Source: Bacillota bacterium
Lineage (GTDB): Bacteria; Bacillota; Dethiobacteria; DTU022
Assembly (NCBI GenBank): GCA_012510325.1
Contig: JAAZIG010000011.1
Coordinates: forward strand, 1-5,666
Length of the DNA stretch: 5,666 nt
Reading direction: 5' to 3'
Shown here piece after piece: positions 1-5,650 of the stretch; positions within the stretch are counted from its first letter, which is position 1, and each line of letters opens with the position of its first letter. The position numbers and the translations under genes are program-made. The notes under the pieces are model-generated. The model made no database searches. It was given only the letters and a program-made list of their open reading frames with translations, and had not been told where the DNA came from.

Positions 1-115
1 ATCAACAGTTTTCCAGCGAACGGCAGCACCGGTAAAGAATTTGCTGTGTTCCCCCTTCGCCGCTTCAGCAGGGGAACAAGATAAAAGTAATTCAGAAAAT
101 AGAGTAAAGAGACTA
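1..115. other. 5' non-coding stretch with one inverted repeat
   Basis: No gene can be supported here. All three plus-strand frames that are open at the left edge close early (stops at 33-35, 82-84 and 131-133), so at most the last few codons of an upstream rightward gene could be present, and none is recognisable. A perfect 8-base inverted repeat, TGTTCCCC (47-54) and GGGGAACA (71-78), encloses a 16-base loop. It has no T-run on either strand, so it is not a standard intrinsic terminator, although it may mark the 3' end of whatever lies upstream. Confidence 0.45.
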
Positions 116-144
116 TTGACGGAATCATATTGATCAGATAATAT
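116..144 (+). promoter_or_regulatory. Sigma70-type promoter of the four-gene cluster
   Basis: A -35 hexamer TTGACG (116-121) is followed after exactly 17 bases by a -10 hexamer TAATAT (139-144), close to the housekeeping consensus at the optimal spacing. Transcription would start near 151, giving an untranslated leader of about 130 bases before the ATG at 280. A TGATCA palindrome (131-136) lies inside the spacer, where a bound repressor would block RNA polymerase. The promoter is inferred from consensus match only. Confidence 0.6.
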
Positions 145-255
145 ATACCCACTAGTTAAAATATTGATCAAACAGTTAATAGTTTGACTGGATGGTCAAA
201 CACAGTCGGTTTTCGCCCGGGGCGACGGTCAACCGTTACCAAACGTTTGATCAAA
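130..255. promoter_or_regulatory. Cluster of TCAAAC/GTTTGA palindromes, probable operators
   Basis: Several related palindromes sit between the promoter and the first gene. They are TGATCA at 131-136, TTGATCAA at 164-171, GTTTGAC-N6-GTCAAAC at 182-201, CAAACGTTTG at 240-249 and TTTGATCAAA at 246-255, the last two overlapping. TCAAAC (168-173), GTTTGA (182-187) and TCAAAC (196-201) alternate in orientation at an exact 14-base step. Recurrence of the same half-site around the promoter and start of transcription suggests binding of a dimeric repressor, for example a TetR-family acyl-CoA sensor. The regulator family is an inference, since no regulator gene is in the window. Confidence 0.55.
207..235 (+). 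other. Potential hairpin in the leader of the first gene
   Basis: In the predicted untranslated leader, TCGCC (213-217) can pair with GGCGA (221-225) around a 3-base loop, and CGGTT (207-211) can pair with AACCG (231-235) outside it. This would form a short two-part stem. An alternative pairing of ACGGT (225-229) with ACCGT (232-236) competes with it. No known riboswitch or attenuator architecture is recognised and no T-run follows, so a regulatory role is uncertain. Confidence 0.25.
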
Positions 256-267
256 AATACCGAACAG

Positions 268-272
268 GGAGG
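268..272 (+). promoter_or_regulatory. Ribosome binding site that fixes the first start codon
   Basis: GGAGG lies 7 bases before the ATG at 280, an ideal Shine-Dalgarno spacing. The reading frame stays open upstream to a TTG at 184, but that codon has no ribosome binding site and lies inside the operator-like palindrome at 182-201. The ATG at 280 is therefore the start. Confidence 0.8.
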
Positions 273-279
273 GGAAAGT

Positions 280-1074
280 ATGGAGTTTCGCGATCTTACA
301 TTTACCAGGGAAGGACCAGTGGGCTTGATCACCCTGAACCGTCCCGCTGTGCTCAACGCTCTGCGGCGGGAAACCATCGAAGATCTGACGGCGGTGTTCC
401 AGGAGGCCGGGCGCGATGAGGAGCTGCGCTGTGTGGTGCTCACCGGAGCGGGGAAAGCATTTTCTGCAGGACAGGATCTGGCCGAGCTGAGCGGCATGGC
501 GCAGCAGAAGGTTGACTATTATGCCCTCAGGGAAAATGTCAAGCAGATGCAGGAGTTGACCAAAGCCATGCTCCATCTGCCTAAACCGGTACTCGCTGCG
601 GTAAACGGTTACGCTGTCGGCGCGGGGGCGGAGCTGGCCATCGCCGGCGATATCAGGTATGCCTCGGAAAAAGCGACATTTGAATTCTCCGAAGTCAAGA
701 TCGGTCTTTTCGAGACCAACGGGGTGACCTGGCTTCTGCCGCGGTTGATCGGTCTGGGCCGGGCCAAAGAGCTGATGCTTACGGGAAGAAGGGTGGAGGT
801 GGGCGAAGCGGCACAGATCGGTCTTGTCTCCGGGGTGTTCCCCGCCGAGCGGATGCTGGATGAGGTTCTCGAAAAAGCGGCGCAGATCGCCAAAAATGCG
901 CCGGTGCCGATCCGCTTTGTAAAATCAACGCTGAACCAATCTGGAGAGATCGGCCTCGCTGAAGCGCTGGTCTATGAGACTGATGCGGTGATGACCTGCC
1001 TGTATACCGAGGATGTCAGGGAAGGGGCCTTTGCCTTTCTGGAGAGGCGGGAGCCGAAATTTAAGGGGAGCTAG
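280..1074 (+). CDS. Enoyl-CoA hydratase/isomerase family protein (crotonase fold), both catalytic Glu present
   Basis: This is a 264-residue cytosolic crotonase-superfamily enzyme, a normal length for the family, that would reversibly hydrate a 2,3-unsaturated acyl-CoA. Visible landmarks are the N-terminal strand with LNRP (19-22), the first oxyanion-hole segment FSAGQDL (61-67), and the second, AAVNGYAVGAGAEL (106-119). Glu118 and Glu138 match the two catalytic glutamates of rat mitochondrial hydratase (Glu144 and Glu164), including their 20-residue spacing. The loop after Glu138 reads GLFETNGVTWLLPRL (142-156) instead of the common P-G-x-G-G-T-Q form, so substrate preference may differ from short straight-chain enoyl-CoA. 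The C-terminal LERREPKFKGS is typical of the family. It is the first gene of the cluster, 73 bases before the permease. Fold and superfamily are secure, hydratase chemistry is likely, and the substrate is unknown. Confidence 0.9.
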   Translation: MEFRDLTFTREGPVGLITLNRPAVLNALRRETIEDLTAVFQEAGRDEELRCVVLTGAGKAFSAGQDLAELSGMAQQKVDYYALRENVKQMQELTKAMLHLPKPVLAAVNGYAVGAGAELAIAGDIRYASEKATFEFSEVKIGLFETNGVTWLLPRLIGLGRAKELMLTGRRVEVGEAAQIGLVSGVFPAERMLDEVLEKAAQIAKNAPVPIRFVKSTLNQSGEIGLAEALVYETDAVMTCLYTEDVREGAFAFLERREPKFKGS

Positions 1075-1147
1075 CCGCTGTCTTCTGTCTTTGCGCAGTT
1101 GAGCGGGTCGAGATCGCCAAATCAAAATTCAAGGAGAGTGAGAGCAT

Positions 1148-2485
1148 ATGGGGGGAACAGGAAATAAGCTGGAACGCACGATCAGTTTAGGCGGGGCTCT
1201 GTTTACCTTGATCGGTTATGTCATCGGCGCTTCGATATTTGTCCTGGTGGGGCCCCTGGCCGGGGATGCCGGCCCGGCGCTGTGGCTGGCCTATGTCCTG
1301 GCGGCCATCCCGGCGCTGTTTGTCTGTTTCACCAGCGCCCAGATGGCCTCGATTCTTCCGGTTACCGGAGCCAACTATGTTGCCGCCAGCCGGACCCTGT
1401 CGCCGTTTTGGGGTTTCACGATGGTCTGGACCCTCATCGTGACCACTGCGGTGGGCCAGGCCCTGCTCGCTTACGGTTTTGCCGAGTACCTCAATTATCT
1501 GGTGGGCGATATCAACATCATGCTCACCGCACTGGGCATCGTTCTCTTTTTTGGAATCCTCAACTATATCGGTGTTCAGCTGAGCGTCGCTATTCAGGTG
1601 ATCATGGTGGTTGAGTTTATCCTTGCCCTGTTGGTCTTCGGAATCGGAGGGCTCTTTACCCTCGATCGCGCCCTGATGGTTCCGCTGATGCCCAACGGTT
1701 TCGCCCCGGTTATGATCGTCGCGGTGACGGCGTATTTCTCCTATACCGGTTTCATGGTCATCGCGGATATGGGCGGGGAGATTAAAAACCCCCTGCGCAA
1801 TATCCCCATCGTCCTCGCTGTTTCGCTGGCCGTGGTGCTGCTCATGTATACCCTGGTGACGGTGTCGCTGGTCGGCAATATGGACTGGAAACTGCTGGGG
1901 GGGATGGAGGCGGCTGTGGCCAATACCGCCGAGACCTTTCTCCCGCGTTGGATGGCGATCATTATCTCCTTCAGCGCTCTCTTTGCCGCGGCGACCAGCA
2001 TCCACGCGGTGACCCTGTCTTCGTCGCGTTCGGTTTTTGCCCTGGCCCAGGATCGGATCTGGCCCGAAATATTCGGAAGGGTGAACAAATTTAAAGCGCC
2101 GGGCAATGCGGTGCTCTTTATCACCTTTGTTTCCATGGCCGGTATCCTCATCGGCACCAGCATTAAAAACTATGCCAACGTCACGGTGCTCGGATTTATG
2201 ATCATCCAGATCCTCATCGGGCTGTCGGTATGGCGAATTCCCCGAATCATGCCTGAGAACTACGCCCAGGCCCCCTTTAAGCTGAGCTCGTTCTGGCGGG
2301 GTTTCTTCTGCTGGGGGCTGGTGGCCATTTCAGTTGCCTTTCTCGTCATCGGTGTCGCGACCAGTCCCGAATCGACCCTGATCTATTTTGTCTGCCTGCT
2401 GGCCGGGGTGGCGTGGTATCTCTATCGCAGTGCGGCCCTGCGCAAACAGGGCGTCGATATAAAGGAGATCTTGAGCAAGGAATGA
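1148..2485 (+). CDS. APC-superfamily permease (amino acid/amine transporter type)
   Basis: This is a 445-residue inner-membrane protein of the amino acid-polyamine-organocation superfamily, a typical length. Twelve hydrophobic helices can be traced at roughly 13-37, 43-65, 87-115, 123-141, 146-170, 186-206, 218-243, 268-292, 317-337, 343-361, 386-404 and 409-427. Helix 1 carries the unwound substrate-site motif IGASIF (26-31). The segment after helix 2 has the SAQMASILPVTGANY pattern (63-77), and helix 6 carries FSYTGF (197-202) followed by EIKNPLRNIP (211-220), all characteristic of APC carriers with the LeuT fold. The start ATG has AAGGAGAG at 1131-1138. It lies between a hydratase and a CoA ligase, with 73- and 52-base gaps, which suggests that it imports the acid the ligase activates. 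Known family members carry amino acids, amines and related solutes by proton symport or exchange; the actual solute is not inferable. Confidence 0.9.
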   Translation: MGGTGNKLERTISLGGALFTLIGYVIGASIFVLVGPLAGDAGPALWLAYVLAAIPALFVCFTSAQMASILPVTGANYVAASRTLSPFWGFTMVWTLIVTTAVGQALLAYGFAEYLNYLVGDINIMLTALGIVLFFGILNYIGVQLSVAIQVIMVVEFILALLVFGIGGLFTLDRALMVPLMPNGFAPVMIVAVTAYFSYTGFMVIADMGGEIKNPLRNIPIVLAVSLAVVLLMYTLVTVSLVGNMDWKLLGGMEAAVANTAETFLPRWMAIIISFSALFAAATSIHAVTLSSSRSVFALAQDRIWPEIFGRVNKFKAPGNAVLFITFVSMAGILIGTSIKNYANVTVLGFMIIQILIGLSVWRIPRIMPENYAQAPFKLSSFWRGFFCWGLVAISVAFLVIGVATSPESTLIYFVCLLAGVAWYLYRSAALRKQGVDIKEILSKE

Positions 2486-2487
2486 GC

Positions 2488-2504
2488 GGCGCCGCGGTGG
2501 TGCC
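2488..2504 (+). other. Small hairpin in the permease-ligase gap
   Basis: Directly after the permease stop, GGCGCC (2488-2493) can pair with GGTGCC (2499-2504), one G-U pair included, around a 5-base loop. An overlapping perfect palindrome, GCGGCGCCGC, lies at 2486-2495. An A-run rather than a T-run follows, so this is not a plus-strand terminator. It could be an mRNA processing or stability element that sets the ratio of membrane carrier to ligase. Confidence 0.3.
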
Positions 2505-2537
2505 AAAAAATATACCATAAACAAGGAGTGAACGGGA

Positions 2538-4142
2538 ATGGCGTTGCCCAAGTTTGATTTCCTGTGGAGCTATGTGGATCACTGGGGTCAGGAGGACCCT
2601 GAATTTCCGGCGATTCATTTTCAGGGAAAGACCTACACCTCTCAAGAGGTCTCTGCAATTACCGATTGCCTGGCCAAAGTCCTTCTATCCATGGGGGTGC
2701 AGAAAGGCGATCGCGTGGTCACCATTTTACCGTCAAATCCGGAATATGTCTTTTCGTTTGTTGCCGCCAACAAGATCGGCGCCATCACTGTGCCCATGGA
2801 TGTGCGCTACCGGGTAACCGATCTGAGAAGGTTTATTTCTCACGTGGAGCCCAAGGTGGTCATCTCCGCCAGCACAGCGGGGGAAAATGACATCCTCGCC
2901 TCCTTGAGAGAGCTCTCCGGGGAACCGGAATTTGGCGGCATCGAGTATCTGATGACGGAGCCCGCTGATTTCGGAAGCTCTTTCGACAAACTGCTGGAGG
3001 AGGATTACCCGCTGGAAGAGGAGCTGGAGGCGGCCAAGAAAAACCAGGATCCCGACGAGGGAGCGCTGATCATCTTTACCGGGGGCACCACCGGTGTGCC
3101 CAAGTCGGCCCTTCTCTCGCACGTCAATGTAACGATGATGTGCTACCTGGAAGAGGAATTTCTCACCACCATTCTCCGCAACCGGGGTGTGAGCGGCAAT
3201 ATCAAGACCGTGGCGGCCCTGCCGCCGAGCCATGTGGGGGGGACCGTCGAACTTATCGGCACCGCCCTTGTGGGCAAATATGAGATGAATCTGCTGGAAA
3301 AGTGGAGTCCGCTGGAGGTGCTGCAGACAATCCAGGAAGAGAAAATCCCCTTCATCGGCGGTGTTCCCGTGACCTACGCCATCCTGGTCTCGATGAAGGA
3401 GCTCGCTGAGTTTGACCTCTCTTCCGTCAAGCTATCCTTCCTCTCCGGAGACAAGGTGTCGCTGGAGCTCCTCGAAGGGATCCGGACAAGGATCTCGCCT
3501 TTGGTGGTGGTGGGCTATGGGAGCACCGAAGCCGGCTCCGAGGTCACTTTTACCGATATTGAGGACGACCTGGCGGACCTGGCTAGAGGCTATGTGGGCA
3601 CGCCGCTTGCGGGGATGGAGGTAAAAATCGTCGATGACGAGGGCAACACCCTTCCCGCCGGCGAGGAGGGCGAGGTTCTGATCAAAGGCCCCCTGACGAT
3701 CAACAGCTATTACCGGATGCCCGAGGAGGACAAAGCCGGTTTTTCCGCCGACGGCTACTGCCTCTCCGGGGATCTGGGCTATATGAACGAAGCGGGTGGG
3801 CTCTATATCAAGGGAAGGAAAAAACAGATTATCAGGGTGGGCAGCTATACCGTATTGCCCTCTGAGATTGAAGAGGTCGTGGTGCAGCATCCCCATGTTG
3901 CTCTGGCGGCGGCGCTCGGCATCCCCGATGAGCTCTACGGTGAAGTGGTCTGGCTCTTTGTCGTTCCGCCGGCCGGGGAAGAGGTCAGCGAAGAAGAAAT
4001 TATCAGCCTCTGCAAGGAGCAGCTGGCCAACTACAAGGTTCCCAAACGGGTGCTCATCCGCGATGAGATTCCCCTGACCAGAATTGGCAAAGCCGATCGG
4101 GAGACACTGCGCAAGGAAGTCATCGAAACGCTGAACCAGTAA
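2538..4142 (+). CDS. AMP-binding acyl-CoA synthetase (class I adenylate-forming ligase)
   Basis: This is a 534-residue cytosolic ligase that would activate a carboxylic acid with ATP to an acyl-adenylate and then to the CoA thioester, releasing AMP and pyrophosphate. The ATP-binding loop TGGTTGVPK is at 181-189, the adenine-binding YGSTEAG at 327-333, and the ribose-binding SGDLGY with Asp412 at 410-415. The hinge segment GRKKQIIRVGSYTVLPSEIE runs from 426 to 445, with Arg427 and a probable hinge Lys429. The catalytic lysine is Lys518 in LTRIGKAD (513-520). Length and motif order are those of medium-chain, 4-coumarate or carnitine-CoA ligase relatives. The second glycine of the usual G-G pair in the hinge loop is Ser436. 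AAGGAG (2523-2528) stands 9 bases before the ATG. Placement between a permease and a crotonase suggests it loads CoA onto the imported substrate, whose identity cannot be deduced. Confidence 0.92.
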   Translation: MALPKFDFLWSYVDHWGQEDPEFPAIHFQGKTYTSQEVSAITDCLAKVLLSMGVQKGDRVVTILPSNPEYVFSFVAANKIGAITVPMDVRYRVTDLRRFISHVEPKVVISASTAGENDILASLRELSGEPEFGGIEYLMTEPADFGSSFDKLLEEDYPLEEELEAAKKNQDPDEGALIIFTGGTTGVPKSALLSHVNVTMMCYLEEEFLTTILRNRGVSGNIKTVAALPPSHVGGTVELIGTALVGKYEMNLLEKWSPLEVLQTIQEEKIPFIGGVPVTYAILVSMKELAEFDLSSVKLSFLSGDKVSLELLEGIRTRISPLVVVGYGSTEAGSEVTFTDIEDDLADLARGYVGTPLAGMEVKIVDDEGNTLPAGEEGEVLIKGPLTINSYYRMPEEDKAGFSADGYCLSGDLGYMNEAGGLYIKGRKKQIIRVGSYTVLPSEIEEVVVQHPHVALAAALGIPDELYGEVVWLFVVPPAGEEVSEEEIISLCKEQLANYKVPKRVLIRDEIPLTRIGKADRETLRKEVIETLNQ

Positions 4143-4179
4143 ATTAGCGCTACCCTAAAACAGACGAAGGAGTAAAATC

Positions 4180-4938
4180 ATGAGCGTGGTAACGTATGAG
4201 AAAAAAGGAAGGATCTGCTATATTACGCTAAATCGGCCGGAGAAGCTGAACACGGTCAGCCGCCGCTTGGCGCAGGAGCTGCTGGCCAGACTGCAAGAAT
4301 TCGACAGCGATGAGAACCTCTGGGTTTGCATTATCACCGGAACCGGGGAACGGTCGTTCAGCGCGGGAGTCGACCTGACCGATGCACCCAATATCGTCAA
4401 GCCGGGACAGTGGGAGGCCAATTATGTCAGAGGGCTCACCTCGGTGAGCAAACCGCTGATCGCGGCGGTAAACGGCTACTGTCTGGGGATCGGCCTGACT
4501 ATTGCCCTGGCTTGCGATCTGAGGATTGCCGCCGCGGGCGCTCATTTTGGCACCCCCGACCAGAAGCTGAACACCGTCGATTGCTATGCTTCGCTGGCTT
4601 TGGCTTCGCTCGTCCCCAAAGCGATGGCCATGGAGATCCTCTTTACCGGTGAAATGATCGATGCCTCCGAAGCGTACCGGATTGGGCTGGTCAACAAAGT
4701 TGTTCCCCTGGAAAACCTCATTTCTGAGGCTGAAGCGGTTGCCGGAAAGATTCTAGAAAATGGACCGCTCGCTTTGCAAGCTTGCAAAACACTGGTTAAT
4801 CGCAGCAAGGCGCTTTCTTTGGAAGACGGGCTGCTCCTGTTTGAGTCGTTGGCCGAACGGGTGCTCGCCAGTGAAGATACCAGAGAAGGAATTACTGCAT
4901 TTTTAGAAAAAAGATCGCCTGTATGGAAGGGACGCTGA
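4180..4938 (+). CDS. Crotonase-superfamily protein with altered catalytic residues
   Basis: This is a 252-residue enoyl-CoA hydratase/isomerase-fold protein, full length for the family. It shares LNRP (17-20), the oxyanion-hole segment FSAGVDL (60-66) and AAVNGYCLGIG (95-105) with the first gene of the cluster. At the two positions of the classical catalytic glutamates it has Thr107 (in GLTIALACD) and Asp127 (in FGTPDQKLN), still 20 residues apart. The segment that follows, NTVDCYASLALASLV (131-145), does not resemble the P-G-x-G-G-T loop of hydratases. The CoA-binding fold should be intact, but the chemistry is probably not standard hydration; isomerase, hydrolase, decarboxylase or C-C lyase activity are family alternatives. 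AAGGAG (4167-4172) lies 7 bases before the ATG, and the gap to the ligase is 37 bases, so co-transcription is very likely. The superfamily is certain and the reaction is open. Confidence 0.88.
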   Translation: MSVVTYEKKGRICYITLNRPEKLNTVSRRLAQELLARLQEFDSDENLWVCIITGTGERSFSAGVDLTDAPNIVKPGQWEANYVRGLTSVSKPLIAAVNGYCLGIGLTIALACDLRIAAAGAHFGTPDQKLNTVDCYASLALASLVPKAMAMEILFTGEMIDASEAYRIGLVNKVVPLENLISEAEAVAGKILENGPLALQACKTLVNRSKALSLEDGLLLFESLAERVLASEDTREGITAFLEKRSPVWKGR

Positions 4939-5009
4939 TCGGCAAGCGACTACCACCGATCGCCGCACCTAAAGCAGCCTCAAGGCAACCGGATCAGTTT
5001 TCGGGGGAA

Positions 5010-5060
5010 AGGGGATGGTTTGCCGCCGTGCATTTGGCCAACTATCCCCTCTTTTTAATT
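5010..5060 (+). terminator. Rho-independent terminator of the four-gene cluster
   Basis: AGGGGATGGTT (5010-5020) pairs with AACTATCCCCT (5040-5050) over 11 positions with a single G-U wobble. GCC (5022-5024) can also pair with GGC (5036-5038) inside the stem. The run CTTTTTAATT (5051-5060) follows at once. It lies 71 bases after the last stop of the rightward genes and overlaps the final codons of the convergent leftward gene. On the minus strand the stem is followed by TTTCCCCC, a poor T-run, so leftward termination would be weaker. Confidence 0.8.
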
Positions 5061-5617
5061 GCCGCAAGGAGCTGCTCCTTCAGCAGGGCCAGCTGCGGAC
5101 GGTAGCCCTGTGCAATACCGTCCAGCTTGCCTTCCCACACGGGAGAACGCTCCAGATTGACTTCCGCCAGCGCAGAGCCGCTGATACCGGCCTGATGAAG
5201 CGGCGCCAACAGCTGCTCCCGGAAGCGGCCTTTTTCGGCTTGAGCCTGCGCTTCCCCGATTTTTCCTCGGTACTCCTGGTCAAGCTGTTCAAGCCCTGCA
5301 GCCGGTTCTCCCTCCCCGCCGGCTTGAAACAGGCGCACTGCGGCGGCCACTTCGCGGCAATGCTTCAGTTCCATTCCCAGCACGATCTTTTCCAGAAAGA
5401 TCCGGGAAGCCTGCTCCCTGGCCCCCTCGGGGTAGCCCCCGATCGTCTCGTGCACCTTTTGCGGGGCGGACTGCCCTTTAAGAAAGGAGTCTGCCAGATG
5501 AGAGGCGGCCCTGAAATAGGACTCGAATTCTTCAGCGGGGCTCTCCCGGTGAAGATCGGCCAACCCGGCGGTCTGCTCCATGGCCAGCTCCAGAGCTGAT
5601 TTGATCTTTTTTTCCAT
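5042..5617 (-). CDS. Hypothetical helical, charged protein of 191 residues
   Basis: I do not recognise this protein's function. It is rich in Ala, Glu, Leu, Gln and Lys, has no signal peptide or membrane segment, and contains one cysteine (Cys87). It should be a cytosolic, mostly alpha-helical protein. Long amphipathic stretches are visible at about 1-20, 27-48, 65-98, 105-142 and 173-190, separated by Gly/Pro-containing turns such as IGGYPEG (59-65). The N-terminus, with KKIKSALELAMEQ at 3-15, is a pattern I associate loosely with small uncharacterised proteins of anaerobes, without a firm family name. ATG at 5617 is preferred: GGGGTGA (5632-5626) sits 8 bases ahead of it. A GTG at 5629 would add four residues but overlaps that ribosome binding site. 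The amino-acid composition supports this strand over the opposing open frame. It is convergent with the CoA-ester cluster, so a shared role is not implied. Confidence 0.7.
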   Translation of the reverse strand: MEKKIKSALELAMEQTAGLADLHRESPAEEFESYFRAASHLADSFLKGQSAPQKVHETIGGYPEGAREQASRIFLEKIVLGMELKHCREVAAAVRLFQAGGEGEPAAGLEQLDQEYRGKIGEAQAQAEKGRFREQLLAPLHQAGISGSALAEVNLERSPVWEGKLDGIAQGYRPQLALLKEQLLAAIKKRG

Positions 5618-5625
5618 CCTTTTCT

Positions 5626-5632
5626 TCACCCC
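5626..5632 (-). promoter_or_regulatory. Ribosome binding site that decides the leftward gene's start
   Basis: Read on the minus strand, GGGGTGA ends 8 bases before the ATG at 5617 and complements the 3' end of 16S rRNA. The alternative GTG start at 5629 lies within this element and has no separate Shine-Dalgarno sequence at a usable distance. Confidence 0.55.
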
Positions 5633-5644
5633 GCTATTTATGGT

Positions 5645-5650
5645 ATCATA
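5645..5650 (-). promoter_or_regulatory. Possible -10 element of the leftward gene
   Basis: On the minus strand TATGAT (5650-5645) lies 28 bases before the ATG at 5617. A -35 hexamer at 17-base spacing would fall just outside the window, so the promoter cannot be completed. On the plus strand TTGACG (5660-5665) at the edge could be the -35 of a rightward promoter for a gene beyond the window. Confidence 0.3.

Noticed and set aside
184..279. N-terminal extension of the first crotonase from a TTG codon
   Set aside because: There is no ribosome binding site at 184, the stretch contains the operator-like palindromes, and the crotonase fold begins right after the ATG at 280.
1075..1106. Inverted repeat CCGCT/AGCGG between the first two genes
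   Set aside because: The stem has only five pairs with a 22-base loop and no T-run, too weak to call a terminator or attenuator.
1187..2005. A 272-codon open frame on the minus strand inside the permease gene
   Set aside because: Its product is an implausible mix of His, Gln, Asp and Gly, as expected for the antisense of a codon-biased hydrophobic gene. The plus-strand permease has clear family motifs and a ribosome binding site.
2733..3233. A 166-codon minus-strand frame inside the ligase gene
   Set aside because: It lies wholly within a gene with all adenylate-forming motifs and shows no start signal or recognisable domain of its own.
3825..3830. Gln430 in place of the common Asp after the two lysines of the ligase hinge motif
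   Set aside because: In 4-coumarate ligase and luciferase relatives this position is variable (Glu or Ser) when the hinge residue is Lys, so it is not a notable defect.
4937..4961. Inverted repeat GATCGG/CCGATC at the end of the last rightward gene
   Set aside because: It has a six-base stem and a 13-base loop with no T-run; the much stronger hairpin at 5010-5050 is the terminator.
5015..5599. A 194-codon open frame on the plus strand opposite the leftward gene
   Set aside because: It begins inside the terminator stem, has no ribosome binding site and no sensible domain pattern. The minus-strand frame has a Shine-Dalgarno element and a coherent helical composition.
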